From NCBI GenBank assembly GCA_933228675.1, contig OW121742.1, positions 39,779,255-39,843,254 of the forward strand: a stretch of DNA of 64,000 bases. The letters run 5' to 3'. Origin of the DNA: Stomorhina lunata. Lineage: Eukaryota > Arthropoda > Insecta > Diptera > Rhiniidae. The translations under genes were made by a program, and so were the position numbers. Each line of letters starts with the position of its first letter. Within the stretch, counting starts at the first letter, position 1. Shown piece after piece: positions 35,264 through 47,964 of this stretch. Below the pieces are notes generated by a model. That model saw only the letters and a list, made by a program, of their open reading frames with translations. It ran no database searches and had not been told where the DNA came from.

Positions 35264-37049
35264 ATGACGCAGCATACGCAACCAGTTGTTGCTGCGCAAC
35301 ACCAACAACATCAGCAGCATTCAACTGTTCCGCAACAACAACAATTTCAAGGTACAACGACTCAAAACACTAACAACAACAATGCCGGCAATAATAACAA
35401 TTCCTCATCGACGCCAACTTCATCTAATCCTCCTCCAACCAATAACAATCAAACTCAAACTGTAACTGTACAACATCAACAAAATAACCCCAATAACAAC
35501 AATAATGCGAGCTATCAAACACAACAACAAAATGTTGCTGGCACTGGTGGCCAAATGTTTAATCCTCAATTACAATCGGGAAATGTTTATCCTCATGGTA
35601 TACCAGTTGCTGCTGGGCATCATCATCTTCCACAACATCAGCAGCAGCCGGGTGCTATGTATCAAACGATGATACCAGCACCAATACCAAGTAATGTTTA
35701 TGTTAACAATGTTACTGCAAATGTGAATTTGCATGGTTGGACGCATACAGTGCCTCATGGAGCTTGGGTACATCCCGGCGGTGGCCCCCATTACTTACAT
35801 GGAGATTTGCCAGCAGAACAGGTGGGTTTGGAAATTAAACTAATTTATAAAAAAATACTTAAAATTGTCGTTTATTCTCTTGCTTTAGGGTGGAGCTCCT
35901 GTCATGCCAACAATGGGTGCTATGCCTGCAACAAATGCATTAACTGGCCCTGTAATGAATCCCAATACCTCAGGCCTTAGTGGTGGTATGCGGGGATATC
36001 GTGTACGTGGCCGTGGACGTGGTGGCTCCAGTGGTTCAAGACGTAGTGATAGCAATATACCACGACACCCTCCACCAGAAGGCAGTCCTAATCCACTGCA
36101 AGCAGGACAAAGCAATCAACAGGAAATGCAACAACAGCAGGGACAACAGTCAACGGATGGACAACAAATGATGACGGCTCTACCACCATTTATGTCACAT
36201 CCTCAGTATGCAACTCATGCTCAATATCCCTATGGTTATTCAACCTATTTCGCACCACAACAACACATGATCCATCCAGGCCAAAGTGCAGCGGCACAAC
36301 AGGCCACCGGTACACCTTTATATTTTTCTGCTATGCCAGTCTATAATGCACCACCCATGTACAACTATGGGTATTATGTTCCGCATGTAATGAATCAATC
36401 TGAATATCCCTATGGTGAAGAGGTAGGCGTGGCAGATGAACGTCAAGGGGCTGGTGATGGTGGTGCCATGATGTGGCATCAACAACCCATCTATACCGAT
36501 GAATATGGTATGAATCCAGCTGAAATGCATGGTGTGCCTTCGGAAGATGTAAATCAAAATCCCTCCTCTATGGGTTCGGCTAATGAAACACCCAGTCTTC
36601 TTAGTCCTAACTATCCACCCATGTATGAACAAGTTACACAGCAAATGGGTGTTATGCAGATCTACGATGACCCCCAAATGGGGCAAATACAAGTTATGCA
36701 TCCTCAAGCGGCAGTGCCACAGGTTTGTTAAAATGGCGATACCTTTTGAGAACTCCTAATATATTCTTATTGTAATTCCAGCTTGAAGATGATTTCACCG
36801 AATGTGCTTCTCAGCCTGTACAAATGGTGCCACCCATACAAATGGTACCCGCAACAGCAGCTCCTCCTATGTCCTTAACTGCTGCCTCAACTGAACAAAT
36901 TATACATCAACAAGCACCACATATGATACCTGTAACAGCAGAAGTTATAATGCCAATTGATGTTTCAATTGCCGCCAACACTACTACAGTTCATGAACAG
37001 ACTCAGCAGCAACAACAACCACAACAACATCAACAATCTATTATTGGGG
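35264..37049 (+). CDS. Unrecognised Q/N-rich protein with RGG-like box, 5' part (3 exons, partial)
   Basis: Coding exons 35264-35821, 35889-36722 and 36782-37049 are joined by GT-AG introns of 67 and 59 bp in continuous frame, giving 553 codons; the last exon ends in phase 1 at GGGG|GTAAGT, so the protein continues elsewhere. The N-terminal 120 residues are Q/N/H-rich. A more complex block, GWTHTVPHGAWVHPGGGPHY, follows near 158-177. RGYRVRGRGRGGSSGSRRSD (about 219-238) is an RGG-like, possibly RNA-binding, segment. After it come Y/P/M-rich low-complexity stretches (HAQYPYGYSTYF, PMYNYGYYVPHVMNQSEYPYG) and acidic QLEDDFTEC. No folded domain is visible in this part. I do not recognise the family. 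Being long, disordered and aromatic/Q-rich fits a condensate-type RNA regulator, which is only an inference. Confidence 0.8.
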
Positions 37050-37314
37050 GTAAGTTCATGTTTATTGCTTTTAAAATTCAATTATTAACTTGGCAACACC
37101 TGTGAAGGTATTAATTTAAAAACTGGTCACTTTTTTAAGTTCAATATACAAACACTTTTTGCAACAATGCAAATTGTAATTAATTTTTTTTATTAATTTT
37201 TTTAGTTTTATCATAAAACGAGTTCTACTACTTTAATTCTTGGAAATTTATAATTAGGGACTCAACAAAATATTTAAAAATTTTAACTACAATTCAAATT
37301 AGAGAATTTTTTAG

Positions 37315-37995
37315 GAATCTTGCCAAATGCTGCAATGTACGAGTCTCGATTTGGAGAATCATTTACATATCTTTGTAAGCTATCCTCCACAATGCGAATA
37401 TCTTTCCTGACATGCTTTGGGGAGGACTGCAACTATGTGGTGCTAAAGTTTCAATGACCTCTTGTACAACATTCCAAAAGGAACTGCTGAGTTAGCAAGA
37501 TGTTTTGCTCCTTAACTGGACCTTTGATTTTTTTTGTCCATGTGGTAAATAGGGTCACTGAGGATTTAGTTGGTTGTATTTTCAGGTTCACTATTCACTG
37601 ATTCGGGACTGATTTCTTTTAGTTTTCTAGTCCAAAACAAATGAAGGGAAAGTAAGTTGTGATTCCCATTCCGTTCTATAGAAAACTGACTATAGGAAGA
37701 CTTTACTATAAAGATGATGTATTGAGATATTTTACAAGTACCTGAGCTTATTCTTAAGGCTGCGTTATGACAACTTTGGATATCTTTCGACTGAGTATAT
37801 TTTAACGATGATGACCACACTAGAGCGGCATAACTTTATCCTTTTTCAAGTACTGCTGGCTAGTACTTTAAGGAACTATATCGTAATTTATGTGCGATTA
37901 TCTTGGCATGTACTGACAAGATAAAGAGGCTGTCAAATGTGACTCCTAGGTTTTTCAGGTGTTACACGGTCGAAATTGGTACACCGTCGACCTCT
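37315..37995 (-). mobile_element. Non-LTR retrotransposon RT C-terminal remnant
   Basis: Minus strand from 37990 reads LKNLGVTFDSLFILSVHAKI, then a KLRY stretch, YAALVWSSSLKYTQSKDIQS and CHNAALRISSGTCKISQY. Homologous order in LINEs is LGV-x-FD-x-x-F near the thumb, followed by YAAPVWSP and IQxCQNAALR. Stops and frameshifts are present. The 3' portion (37532-37713) is duplicated at 38016-38200. Confidence 0.75.
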
Positions 37996-38200
37996 ACTCA
38001 AAGCTGTAGTCCTACTTTTTTGTCCATGTGGTAAATAGGGTCAATGAGGATTTAGTTGGTTGTCTTTTCAGGTTCACTATTCACTGATTCTTGACTGATT
38101 TCTTTTAGTTTTCTAGTCCAAAACAAATAAAGGGAAAGTAAGTTGTGATTGTCATTCCGTCCTAGAGAAACGTTGACTATAGGAAGACTTTACTATAGAA
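37532..38200 (+). repeat. Direct duplication of ~180 bp
   Basis: 37532-37713 and 38016-38200 share GTCCATGTGGTAAATAGGGT, AGGATTTAGTTGGTTGT, CAGGTTCACTATTCACTGAT and TTTTCTAGTCCAAAACAAAT in order, over 90 percent alike. Both end in GACTATAGGAAGACTTTACT. In the first copy this occurs once; in the second it begins the 31-bp array. Confidence 0.9.
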
Positions 38201-39930
38201 AGTTGACAATAGGAAGACTTTACTATAGAAAAGTTGACGATAGGAAAACTTTACTTAAGAAAAGTTGACGATAGGAAGACTTTTGTATAGAAAAGTTGAC
38301 GATAGGAAGACTTTACTATAGAAAAGTTGACGATAGGAAGACTTTACTATGGCAAAGTTGACGATAGGAAGACTTTACTGTAGAAAAGTTGACAATAGGA
38401 AGACTTTACTGTAGAAAAGTTGACAATAGGAAGACTTTACTATAGAAAAGTTGACTATAGGAAGACTTTACTATAGAAAAGTTGACGATAGGAAGACTTT
38501 ACTATCGAAAAGTTGACGATAGGAAGACTTTACTATAGAAAAGTTGACTATAGGAAGACTTTACTATAGAAAAGTTGACGATAGGAAGACTTTACTATCG
38601 AAAAGTTGACGATAGGAAGACTTTACTATAGAAAAATTGACGATAGGAAGACTTTACTGTAGAAAAGTTGACAATAGGAAGACTTTGCTAAAGAAAAGTT
38701 GACGATAGGAAGACTTTACTATAAAAAAGTTGACGATAAGAAGACTTTACTATAGAAAAGTTGACGATAGGAAGACTTTACTATCGAAAAGTTGACGATA
38801 GGAAGACTTTACTATAGAAAAGTTGACGATAGGAAGACTTTAGTATAGAAAAGTTGACGATAGGAAGACTTTACTGTAGAAAAGTTGACAATAGGAAGAC
38901 TTTACGATAGAAAAGTTGACGATAAGAAGACTTTACTATAGAAAAGTTGACGATAGGAAGACTTTACTATAGAAAAGTTGACAATAGGAAGACTTTACTA
39001 TAGAAAAGTTGACGATAGGAAGACTTTACTATAGAAAAGATGACGATAGGAAGACTTTACTATAGAAAAGTTGACGATAATAAGACTTTACTATAGAAAA
39101 GTTGACGATAGGAAGACTTTACTATAGAAAAGTTGACGATAGTAAGACTACTATAGAAAAGATGCCGATAGGAAGACTTTACTATAGAAAAGTTGACGAT
39201 AGGAAGACTTTACTATAGAAAAGTTGACGACAGGAAGACTTTTCTATAGAAAAGTTGACGATAGGAAGATTTTACTATAAAAAAGTTGACTATTGGAAAA
39301 CTTTACTATAGAAAAGTTGACGATTGGAAGACTTTACGAAAGAAAAGTTGACGATAGGAAGACTTTACTATAGAAAAGTTGACGATAGGAAGACTTTACT
39401 ATAAAAAAGTTGACGATAGGAAGACTTTATTATAGAAAAGTTGTCGAACCGAACTTATTAGAGATCAATTGAAGATTTACTTTACAAAAGCTGAAGATAG
39501 GAAGACTTTACTATAGAAAAGTTGACGATAGGAAGACTTTACTATAGAAAAGTTGACGATAGGAAGACTTTACTTTAGAAAAGTTGACGATAGTCAACTA
39601 TAAAAAAGTTGACTATTGGAAAACTTTACTATAGAAAAGTTGACGATAGGAAGACTTTACGAAAGAAAAGTTTACAATAGGAAGACTTAACTATAGACAA
39701 GTTGACGATAGGAAGATTTACTTTACAAAAGCTGAAGATATGAAGACGTTACTATAAAAAAGTTGACGATAGGAAGACTTCACTATAAAAAAGTTTACGA
39801 AAGGAAGACTACTATAGAAAAGTTGAAGATAGGAAGACTTTAGTATAGAATAGTTGACGATAGGAAGACCTCACTATAAAAAAGTTGACGATAGGAAGAC
39901 TTTATTATAGAAAAGTTGTCGAACCGAACT
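38170..39930 (+). repeat. Minisatellite, 31-bp unit with GACGATAGGAAGACTTTACT core
   Basis: About 55 copies of a 31-bp unit: GACGATAGGAAGACTTTACT followed by ATAGAAAAGTT. Variants include GACTATAGG and GACAATAGG. The 3' part (from 39430) contains a GTCGAACCGAACTTATT interruption, repeated at 39913, then ends in the hairpin terminus at 39958-40052. The stop-rich unit has no coding potential. Confidence 0.95.
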
Positions 39931-39957
39931 TATTGGAGATCAATTGAGATGACTTAA

Positions 39958-40052
39958 GGGTCGGAAAATAATAGAGTTTTCTTAAATTCAGTATAAATTT
40001 TGATGGGTGGGCTTAAAAGATTCGGCGCAGCCGAACATAACAATCTTACTTG
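39958..40052 (+). repeat. Hairpin terminus of an element enclosing the 31-bp array
   Basis: TTCGGCGCAGCCGAA (40021-40035) is a perfect 6-bp stem, followed by CATAACAATCTTACTTG. The same order (GC-rich palindrome, A/T spacer, CTTACTTG) ends the family A repeats at 50180 and 54813, although the bodies differ. Confidence 0.6.
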
Positions 40053-41270
40053 TTTATTTAAAAATTTATTACTTTCTTAGTAAAAGAAGAAAAATTTACT
40101 GTTTCCTGAGGTCAATTATTTTTAATCTAAAACTTAAGCTTCTTTATAAATCAGAAAACTATTAAGAATTGTGCAATTTATACATATTATAAAAAATCCA
40201 ATCCACTACAAATATTTAGTAGACTTTGATTAGTTAGCTATTAATATGACCGTATAAGTACAAATCCCACTTAACCATATCAATCATTTCTCCTGTTCTA
40301 TGATGATCAATATGTAATAAACAGTTGTTGTCTGTATGTTATAATGATGTGACGTCTTTTTTTTTCGTGTTATTTTTCAGTTTTCATGATGTAGAACACA
40401 ATTAATTATTTATTATTTTACAATATTTTTATACAATTTATATATAAGTTTGAGTATAATATAGAATATTTTTGCTGTTGTTACTACAAACAACTGCTGC
40501 TGGTGCTGGTGTTCATTTTCCCAATAGTGAAGTCTCTGCTCTGTTGCTTAGTTAGATTCTTGGCAATATTATCCATTATCACATGTTTGTATGTATGTAT
40601 ATGAGAATGTACGGATACGAGTGATTACTCGTAGTACTTGGACTTAAACAACCAACGGAATGAGTAAGTCCACATAATATCTTTATTATTTTATTTTATA
40701 TATGTACAATACTATATATTGTTTTTTGTCCATTGTTATCAGTCTTTTTTTATTTTTCGTATTATATTTTCTCTGTGTTGTTATAATTTTATTGCATTTT
40801 TATTGCAAACTACAATGAAGTGTGTGGATATTCATATTTTTAATCGCTCAAAAAATTAACTATGTATAGACGATTTTGTTTTTGTGAAACTATTTCATTA
40901 AAAATTAAAATATTTTACTCAATTCAGAGGAAAGAGGTAGTAATATTAATGACACAATTCGATATATTGACTGTAGACGCGAGACTAAATTGTATTTTAT
41001 TATAAAGGGTATTTCACTAAGTTCCCTTAATTGAAATAAATCAAACGTTTGAAGGACCTATTTTCACCATTATGAAATATGACATAGTTCTCATATCGGT
41101 CACCGCTTCTATGTTTGTAGTGTATCAGAAATGTTTCATTTTCCATAACTCTGGTGCATAAATAACGCTAAATTTGACCTATGAAATGATGTTGACTAAA
41201 GCCCCTATTGCCGTTCTCAACTCAACTCAGTTTGGTCGTCTCCCAGTCGAACCAACTTTCACTCAACCAA
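40053..41270. other. AT-rich, nothing recognised
   Basis: No gene, RNA or repeat family supported. A GTATGTATGTATAT microsatellite-like stretch lies at 40588-40605. Confidence 0.5.
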
Positions 41271-41274
41271 ATTA

Positions 41275-43600
41275 TTTTTAGAAATTTTTTTGACAAAAAA
41301 TTTCTATAGAAAATTTTTTCACAAAATTTCTATAGAAAATTTTTTCACAAAAAATTTCTGTAGAAAATTTTTTCATAAAAAATTTCTCTAGAAAATTTTT
41401 TCACAAAAAATTTCTATAGAAAATTTTTTCACAAAAAAATTTCTATAAAAAATTTTTTCACAAAAAATTTCTATAGAAAATTTTTTCACAAAAAATTTCC
41501 ATAGACATTTTTTTCACAAAAAATTTCTATAGAAAATTTTTTCACAAAAAATTTCTATAGAAAATTTTTTGACAAAAAATTTCTATAGAAAATTTTTTGA
41601 CAAAAAATTTCTATAGAAAATTTTTTGACAAAAAATTTCTATAGAAAATTTTTTGACAAAAAATTTCTATAGAAAATTTTTTGACAAAAAATTTCTATAG
41701 AAAATTTTTTGACAAAAAATTTCTATAGAAAATTTTTTGACAAAAAATTTCTATAGAAAATTTTTTGACAAAAAATTTCTATAGAAAATTTTTTGACAAA
41801 AAATTTCTATAGAAAATTTTTTGACAAAAAATTTCTATAGAAAATTTTTTGACAAAAAATTTCTATAGAAAATTTTTTCACAAAAAATTTCTATAGAAAA
41901 TTTTTTCACAAAAAATTTCTATAGAAAATTTTTTCACAAAAAATTTCTATAGAAAATTTTTTCACAAAAAATTTCTATAGAAAATTTTTTCACAAAAAAT
42001 TTCTATAGAAAATTTTTTGACAAAAAATTTCTATAGAAAATTTTTTGACAAAAAATTTCTATAGAAAATTTTTTGACAAAAAATTTCTATAGAAAATTTT
42101 TTGACAAAAAATTTCTATAGAAAATTTTTTGACAAAAAATTTCTATAGTAAATTTTTTGACAAAAAATTTCTATAGTGAATTTTTTGACAAAAAAATTTT
42201 TTGATTTTTTGACAAAAAATTTCTATAGTGAATTTTTTGACAAAAAATTTCTATAGTGAATTTTTGGACAAAAAATTTCTATAGTGAATTTTTTGACAAA
42301 AAATTTCTCTAGTAAATTTTTTGACAAAAAATTTCTATAGAAAATTTTTCTATAGTGAATTTTTTGACAAAAAATTTCTATAGTGAATTTTTTGACAAAA
42401 AATTTCTATAGTGAATTTTTTGACAAAAAATTTCTATAGTGAATTTTTTGACAAAAAATTTCTATAGTGAATTTTTTGACAAAAAATTTCTATAGTAAAT
42501 TTTTTGACAAAAAATTTCTATAGTGAATTTTTTGACAAAAAATTTCTATAGTGAATTTTTTGACAAAAAATTTCTATAGTGAATTTTTTGACAAAAAATT
42601 TCTCTAGTAAATTTTTTGACAAAAAATTTCTATAGAAAATTTTTCTATAGTGAATTTTTTGACAAAAAATTTCTATAGTGAATTTTTTGACAAAAAATTT
42701 CTATAGTAAATTTTTTGACAAAAAATTTCTATAGTAAATTTTTTGACAAAAAATTTCTATAGTGAATTTTTTGACAAAAAATTTCTCTAGTAAATTTTTT
42801 GACAAAAACTTTCTCTAGTAAATTTTTTGACAAAAAATTTCTCTAGTAAATTTTTTGACAAAAAATTTCTCTAGTAAATTTTTTGACAAAAAATTTCTCT
42901 AGTAAATTTTTTGACAAAAAATTTCTCTAGTAAATTTTTTGACAAAAATTTTCTCTAGTAAATTTTTTGACAAAAAATTTCTCTAGTAAATTTTTTGACA
43001 AAAAATTTCTCTAGTAAATTTTTTGACAAAAAATTTCTCTAGTAAATTTTTTGACAAAAAATTTCTCTAGTAAATTTTTTGACAAAAAATTTCTCTGGTA
43101 AATTTTTTGACAAAAAATTTCTCTAGTAAATTTTTTGACAAAAAATTTCTCTAGTAAATTTTTTGACAAAAAATTTCTCTAGTAAATTTTTTGACAAAAA
43201 ATTTCTATAGAAATTTTTTGTCCAAAAATTTTCTATAGAAAATTTTTGGACAAAAAATTTCTATAGAAAATTTTTGGACAAAAAATTTCTATAGAAAATT
43301 TTTGGACAAAAAATTTCTATAGAAAATTTTTGGACAAAAAATTTCTATAGAAAATTTTTGGACAAAAAATTTCTATAGAAAATTTTTGGACAAAAAATTT
43401 CTATAGAAAATTTTTGGACAAAAAATTTCTATAAAAAATTATTATAGAAAATTTTTTTGACTAAAAATTTGTTTCAAAAAATGTTAGACTAAAAATTTCT
43501 ATAAAAATTTTTTTTCGGCTAAAAATATTTAGAACAAAAAATTTCTATAGAAAATTTTTTGACAAAATTTTAATAGAAAATCTACAAAAAATTTCATTAG
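41275..43600. repeat. Minisatellite, 28-bp unit with AAAAAATTTCTATAGAAAAT core
   Basis: About 80 copies of a 28-bp unit, GACAAAAAATTTCTATAGAA plus AATTTTTT. Variants come in blocks: CACAAAAAA near 41290-41560 and 41880-42010, the standard unit 41560-41880 and 42010-42150, CTATAGTGAAT 42170-42780, CTCTAGTAAAT 42780-43200, and TTTTTGGACAAA 43200-43440. Adjacent copies being most alike indicates local unequal exchange or slippage. Confidence 0.97.
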
Positions 43601-44880
43601 GCAATTTTTTGACCATTGCTTCATGTTTGGTAACAGGAAACAGTCACTCGAAGAAATTTGATTTTTTTCCCCTTTTTACAAAGTCTTTTCCGACTTTGAG
43701 ATCATAAACTTTTCTAAGGAATTATTCTCTCGATACGTTATAAATATCAGATAAGCGTATAGTTCCTTTATTAAATTTATAGACATATCTTGTTCCACAA
43801 CATGTTTCGTAAACTTTATTGAAGGTTTTAATTTTGATAGCCACTCAGGGTCTCGCCTATATTATTTGTCAAATATATTTTGGCATATTTCTTACAATGA
43901 TTTATAATACCTACAAAATGTTAAAAATACAGCAATAAATTGTTTATAGCACTTGTATTTTTATTTGTATTTATTTAGCACATTTTGTATATACCTATCT
44001 TTAGAATCTTAAGCTGTCTAAATTTTAGACATATCGTTTCTCTATCGATCCACTCAAGTCCAAAATTATACGCGCCAAATGTATTTATTAAAAAAATTAC
44101 TTGTTATTGATAAGATTTCTTAAGGTTTTGTTTTTTAAGTTGCTAAATGCAATATAGATTATAACAACGTTTTATTTGGACTATTTTTATTGGCATAGAG
44201 TTATTTTATATGGGTTATGATTAGAACTTTTCTTGTATAAGGAATTTTTATGGTATAAATCAGTACAAATGATCCGCTATAGTCTCAATAATGACCCACA
44301 ATAGTCTCAATATTTAAATGAATCTGTTTTAAGACTTGAGACGAATCCGGTTACAAAGTAACTAAAAAAGTTGTAGCGAATTCCAGACATAAAAATGGTT
44401 CTACGGTGTCAATAAGTCCGTGTCCTTTTAGTTTTAACACAGGATTTTATTCAAAAAGTTAATTTTTTAACATAATCATTTTTTAGCTCTAGTAAATGTA
44501 CTCCAACTTTTCTATAATTGTTTTATCCCCTTCGAAAAAATTATTTTTAGACGTCTTCAAAATTGAATTTTTTTTGTTGATAATGTCGCCGTTGGTGTCA
44601 AATCTCTTTCCGCCGAGTCATTTTTTCAAGTTTGGGAACATGTAAAAGGCAGATTGACCTGCCCTCGTAGACTTTTTCATCATAAATTGTTTAATAAATT
44701 TTGTTATAGAACATTTTTCGGTTTGAACATTTTTTATAAAATCTGTTACATTTATTTATTATTGTGGGGACAACCAATTCTTCGACCTCTTTAGGAGGAG
44801 TTTTTGGCAGATCGAAAACCTCGCATTATTACTTATTTTAAAAATACAATCATTACGAATTATGTTTATAAACCATAAGT
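43601..44880. other. AT-rich, nothing recognised
   Basis: No coding exon, RNA gene or repeat family supported between two minisatellites. Confidence 0.5.
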
Positions 44881-44884
44881 AAAA

Positions 44885-46790
44885 TCTAGGTTTAAATTTT
44901 TTTAATAAAAATTTTTAGGTTTAAAAATTTTTTTTACAAAATTTTTCGGTTTAAAAATTTTTTATAGAAAATTTTTAGAAAATTTTTCAGTTTAAATTTT
45001 TTTTTATTAAAAATTTTAGAAATTTTTCGGTTTAAAAATTTGTAATCGAAAATTTTTTGGTTTAAAAATGTTTTAACCGAAAAATTTTCTATAAAAAGCC
45101 GAAAAATTTTCTATAAAAAATGTTTCGGTTTAAAATTTTCTATAAACAATTTTAAGACCGAAAATTTTTATATAAAAATTTTTCGGTTTAAAATTTTTTT
45201 TATTAAAAATTTTTATAGAAATTTTTTTTGGCTTAAAATTTTGTTTAAAAAGTATTTTGGTTTTAAAAATTGCTCGAAAATTGATAGAAAATTTTTCGGT
45301 TAAAAAAATTTTTATAGAAATTTTTCGGCTCAAAATTCTTTTATAGAAAATTTTTCGGTTAAAAAATTTTTTATAGAAATTTTTAGTTAAAAAATTTTCT
45401 ATTAAAAATTTTTAAACCGAAAAATTTCTATAAAAAATTTTTTAACCGAAAAATTTTCTATCAAAAATTTTAAGACCGAGCAATTTTTAAAACCGAAATA
45501 CTTTCAAAACAAAATTTTAAGCCAAAAAATTTTCTATAAAAATTTTAAACCGAAAAATTTTTATATAAAATTTTTCGGTCTTAAAATTTTTTATAGAAAA
45601 TTTTAAACCGAAACATTTTTTATAGAAAATTTTTCGGCTTTAAAATTTTGTATAAAAAATTTTTCTGTTCAAAAATTATTTATAGAAAATTTTTCGGTTA
45701 TAAATTTTCTAAAAAAAATTTAAGACCGAAAAATTTTATATAAAAATTTTTCGGTTTAAAATTTTTTTTATTAAACATTTTTATAGAAAATTTTTTGGTT
45801 TAAACATTTTTTTAGAAAATGTTTCGGCTTTAAAAATTTTTATATAAAATTTTTCAGTCTTAAAAATTTTTGGTTTAAAAATTTTTTCGGTTTAAAATTT
45901 TTTTATAAAAAATTTTTGGTTTAAAAATTTTTTATAGAAATTTTTCGGCTTAAATATTTTTAATAGAAAATTTAGTTTTAAAATTTGTTATAGATTTTTT
46001 TTTGGTTTTAAACCGAAAAAGTTTCTATATAAAATTTTTCGACATAAAAATTTTTAGGTTTAAAAATTCTTTAAAGAAAATTTTTCGGTTTAAAAATTTT
46101 TTTTATAGAAAATTTTTCGGATAAAAAATTTTTTATAAAAAATTTTTTGGTTTAAAATTTTTTTATAGAAAATTTTTCGGATTAAAAATTTTTTATAGAA
46201 AAAATGTTTTATAGAAAAATTTTCGGTTTAAAAATTTTTTTATAGAAAATTTTTCGGATAAAAAATTTTTCGCTTTAAAATTTTTTATAGAAAATTTTTC
46301 GGATTAAAAATTTTTTATAGAAAAAATGTTTTATAGAAATATTTTGATACAAATTTGTAAGAAATATTTTTAGTTAAAAATTTTTTTATAGAAAATTTTT
46401 TGCTTTGAAAATTTTTTATAGAAAATTTTTCAGTTTGAAAATTTTTGATAGAAAATTTCTCGGTTTAATTATTTTTTATAGAAAAATTTCAATTTTAAAA
46501 TTAGTTTTTAGAAAATTTTTCGGGTTTGAAGTTTTTTATAAAAAATTTTTCGGTTTAAAAATTTTTTATAGAAAATTTTTCGGTTTAAAATTTTTTTATA
46601 GAAAATTTTTCATATAAATTTTTTATAGAAAATTTTTTAAAGAATTTAAAAATTTTTTAAAGAAAATTTTTTTGTTTAAAATTTTTGAGAGGAAATTTTT
46701 CGGATTAATTTTTTTTTTTTTAGAAAATTTTTTCGATGTCAAATTTTTTTTTTACAAAATTTTTCTGAAATTTTTAGAAATTTTCATTCT
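44885..46790. repeat. Degenerate minisatellite, ~30-bp unit, GGTTTAAAAATTTTTTATAG
   Basis: About 60 imperfect units of TTTTTCGGTTTAAAAATTTT and TTATAGAAAA. Around 45070-45190, 45410-45560 and 45710-45740 the units run in inverse (AACCGAAAAATTTTCTATAA), so the array changes direction several times. Frames on both strands with RKFFG/KIFYRK patterns are repeat artefacts. Confidence 0.92.
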
Positions 46791-46799
46791 TAGTTGTTC

Positions 46800-47960
46800 G
46801 GTATGCTAAAGTTGGGTCTTATACCAATATTTCTTTGTGTTACATACAGACTTATAACACATATTATGGTGTAGGGTACAAACTTTTTTCGGTTTACCTA
46901 AAAATATTTTTAACTTTTGGGATGTGTTAACAATTTTTAATTTAAATTTGTGTTTAGTCTTATAAATTGTCACTTATCATCTGACTAACATCCTTTTAGA
47001 AAAGGAACTTTCTATTATCCCTTTTAATTCTAAACAAAATCTATTTTTGTGTTTTAGATACATTTTTTTTTATCAAATAGTATAAATTTTTTTTTTTTAT
47101 TTATTGTCCCTATTACCAGTTGTTGTTGATTCATTTCATTTTTATCAAATCTCAGTCATTGACTTTTTCTATAAAATAAATAAAATTCCTATTGTTTCGT
47201 CTGATTCTGCTGTTTCTTCGCGCAACAAAGACTTTTTGCGGACGGAGTAAAATAAATGCAGAAATTATTGCAAATAAATGAAAAAAAAGCTTCCCGTTCA
47301 TTGTTAAATTCGAGAGCTTTTCTTCGTCTTTATTCTAAATGTAAATCGGTTGTACATTTTTAAGTTAATTCATATACTAGATATTTCTTGTTTTGCTTTT
47401 AATATTCAATAAAAACAGAAATTACACGCATTTTAATTATAATTTTCCACAGAATTCTATTTAACATCGTAAATACTATTAATAATTTATTTTAAATCAT
47501 AAAACACAAGAATCTGTAAATGTTTCTTTTGTTATTTCTTGCTCAAGAAAGAAAATACGATGACTGTATCCTTTTGGAGAGATCGTCAATGAATTAACCT
47601 TATTATAAAATTTATTAAATAATTTTATTTGCATTGTATTTATTTATATCGTTTTCTATAAAAATACTGCAATTAAGGTGTGATTTAATTTTTTAAGTAT
47701 ATATTTGCTTTAGATAATGGTAGAGGAAATAGATAGATCAACAATACTTACATATACGCCTCCACGATATATATTTCACCTGCATGTTACGTTAATTTTA
47801 TTCTGTCTATCTATAACTGACCATTATTTTTTATCAAATCTATTGGGTAATAATTATCTGTTTCCATTTTATTTCTTATGATAATTATGAAATTATTCAA
47901 TTAATCAATTAATGTACATTTTTTAATGTGAATATATTTTCAATTTATCATTTATGGATC
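46800..47960. other. AT-rich, nothing recognised
   Basis: No supportable feature between minisatellites. Some T-rich runs. Confidence 0.5.
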
Positions 47961-47964
47961 AATC

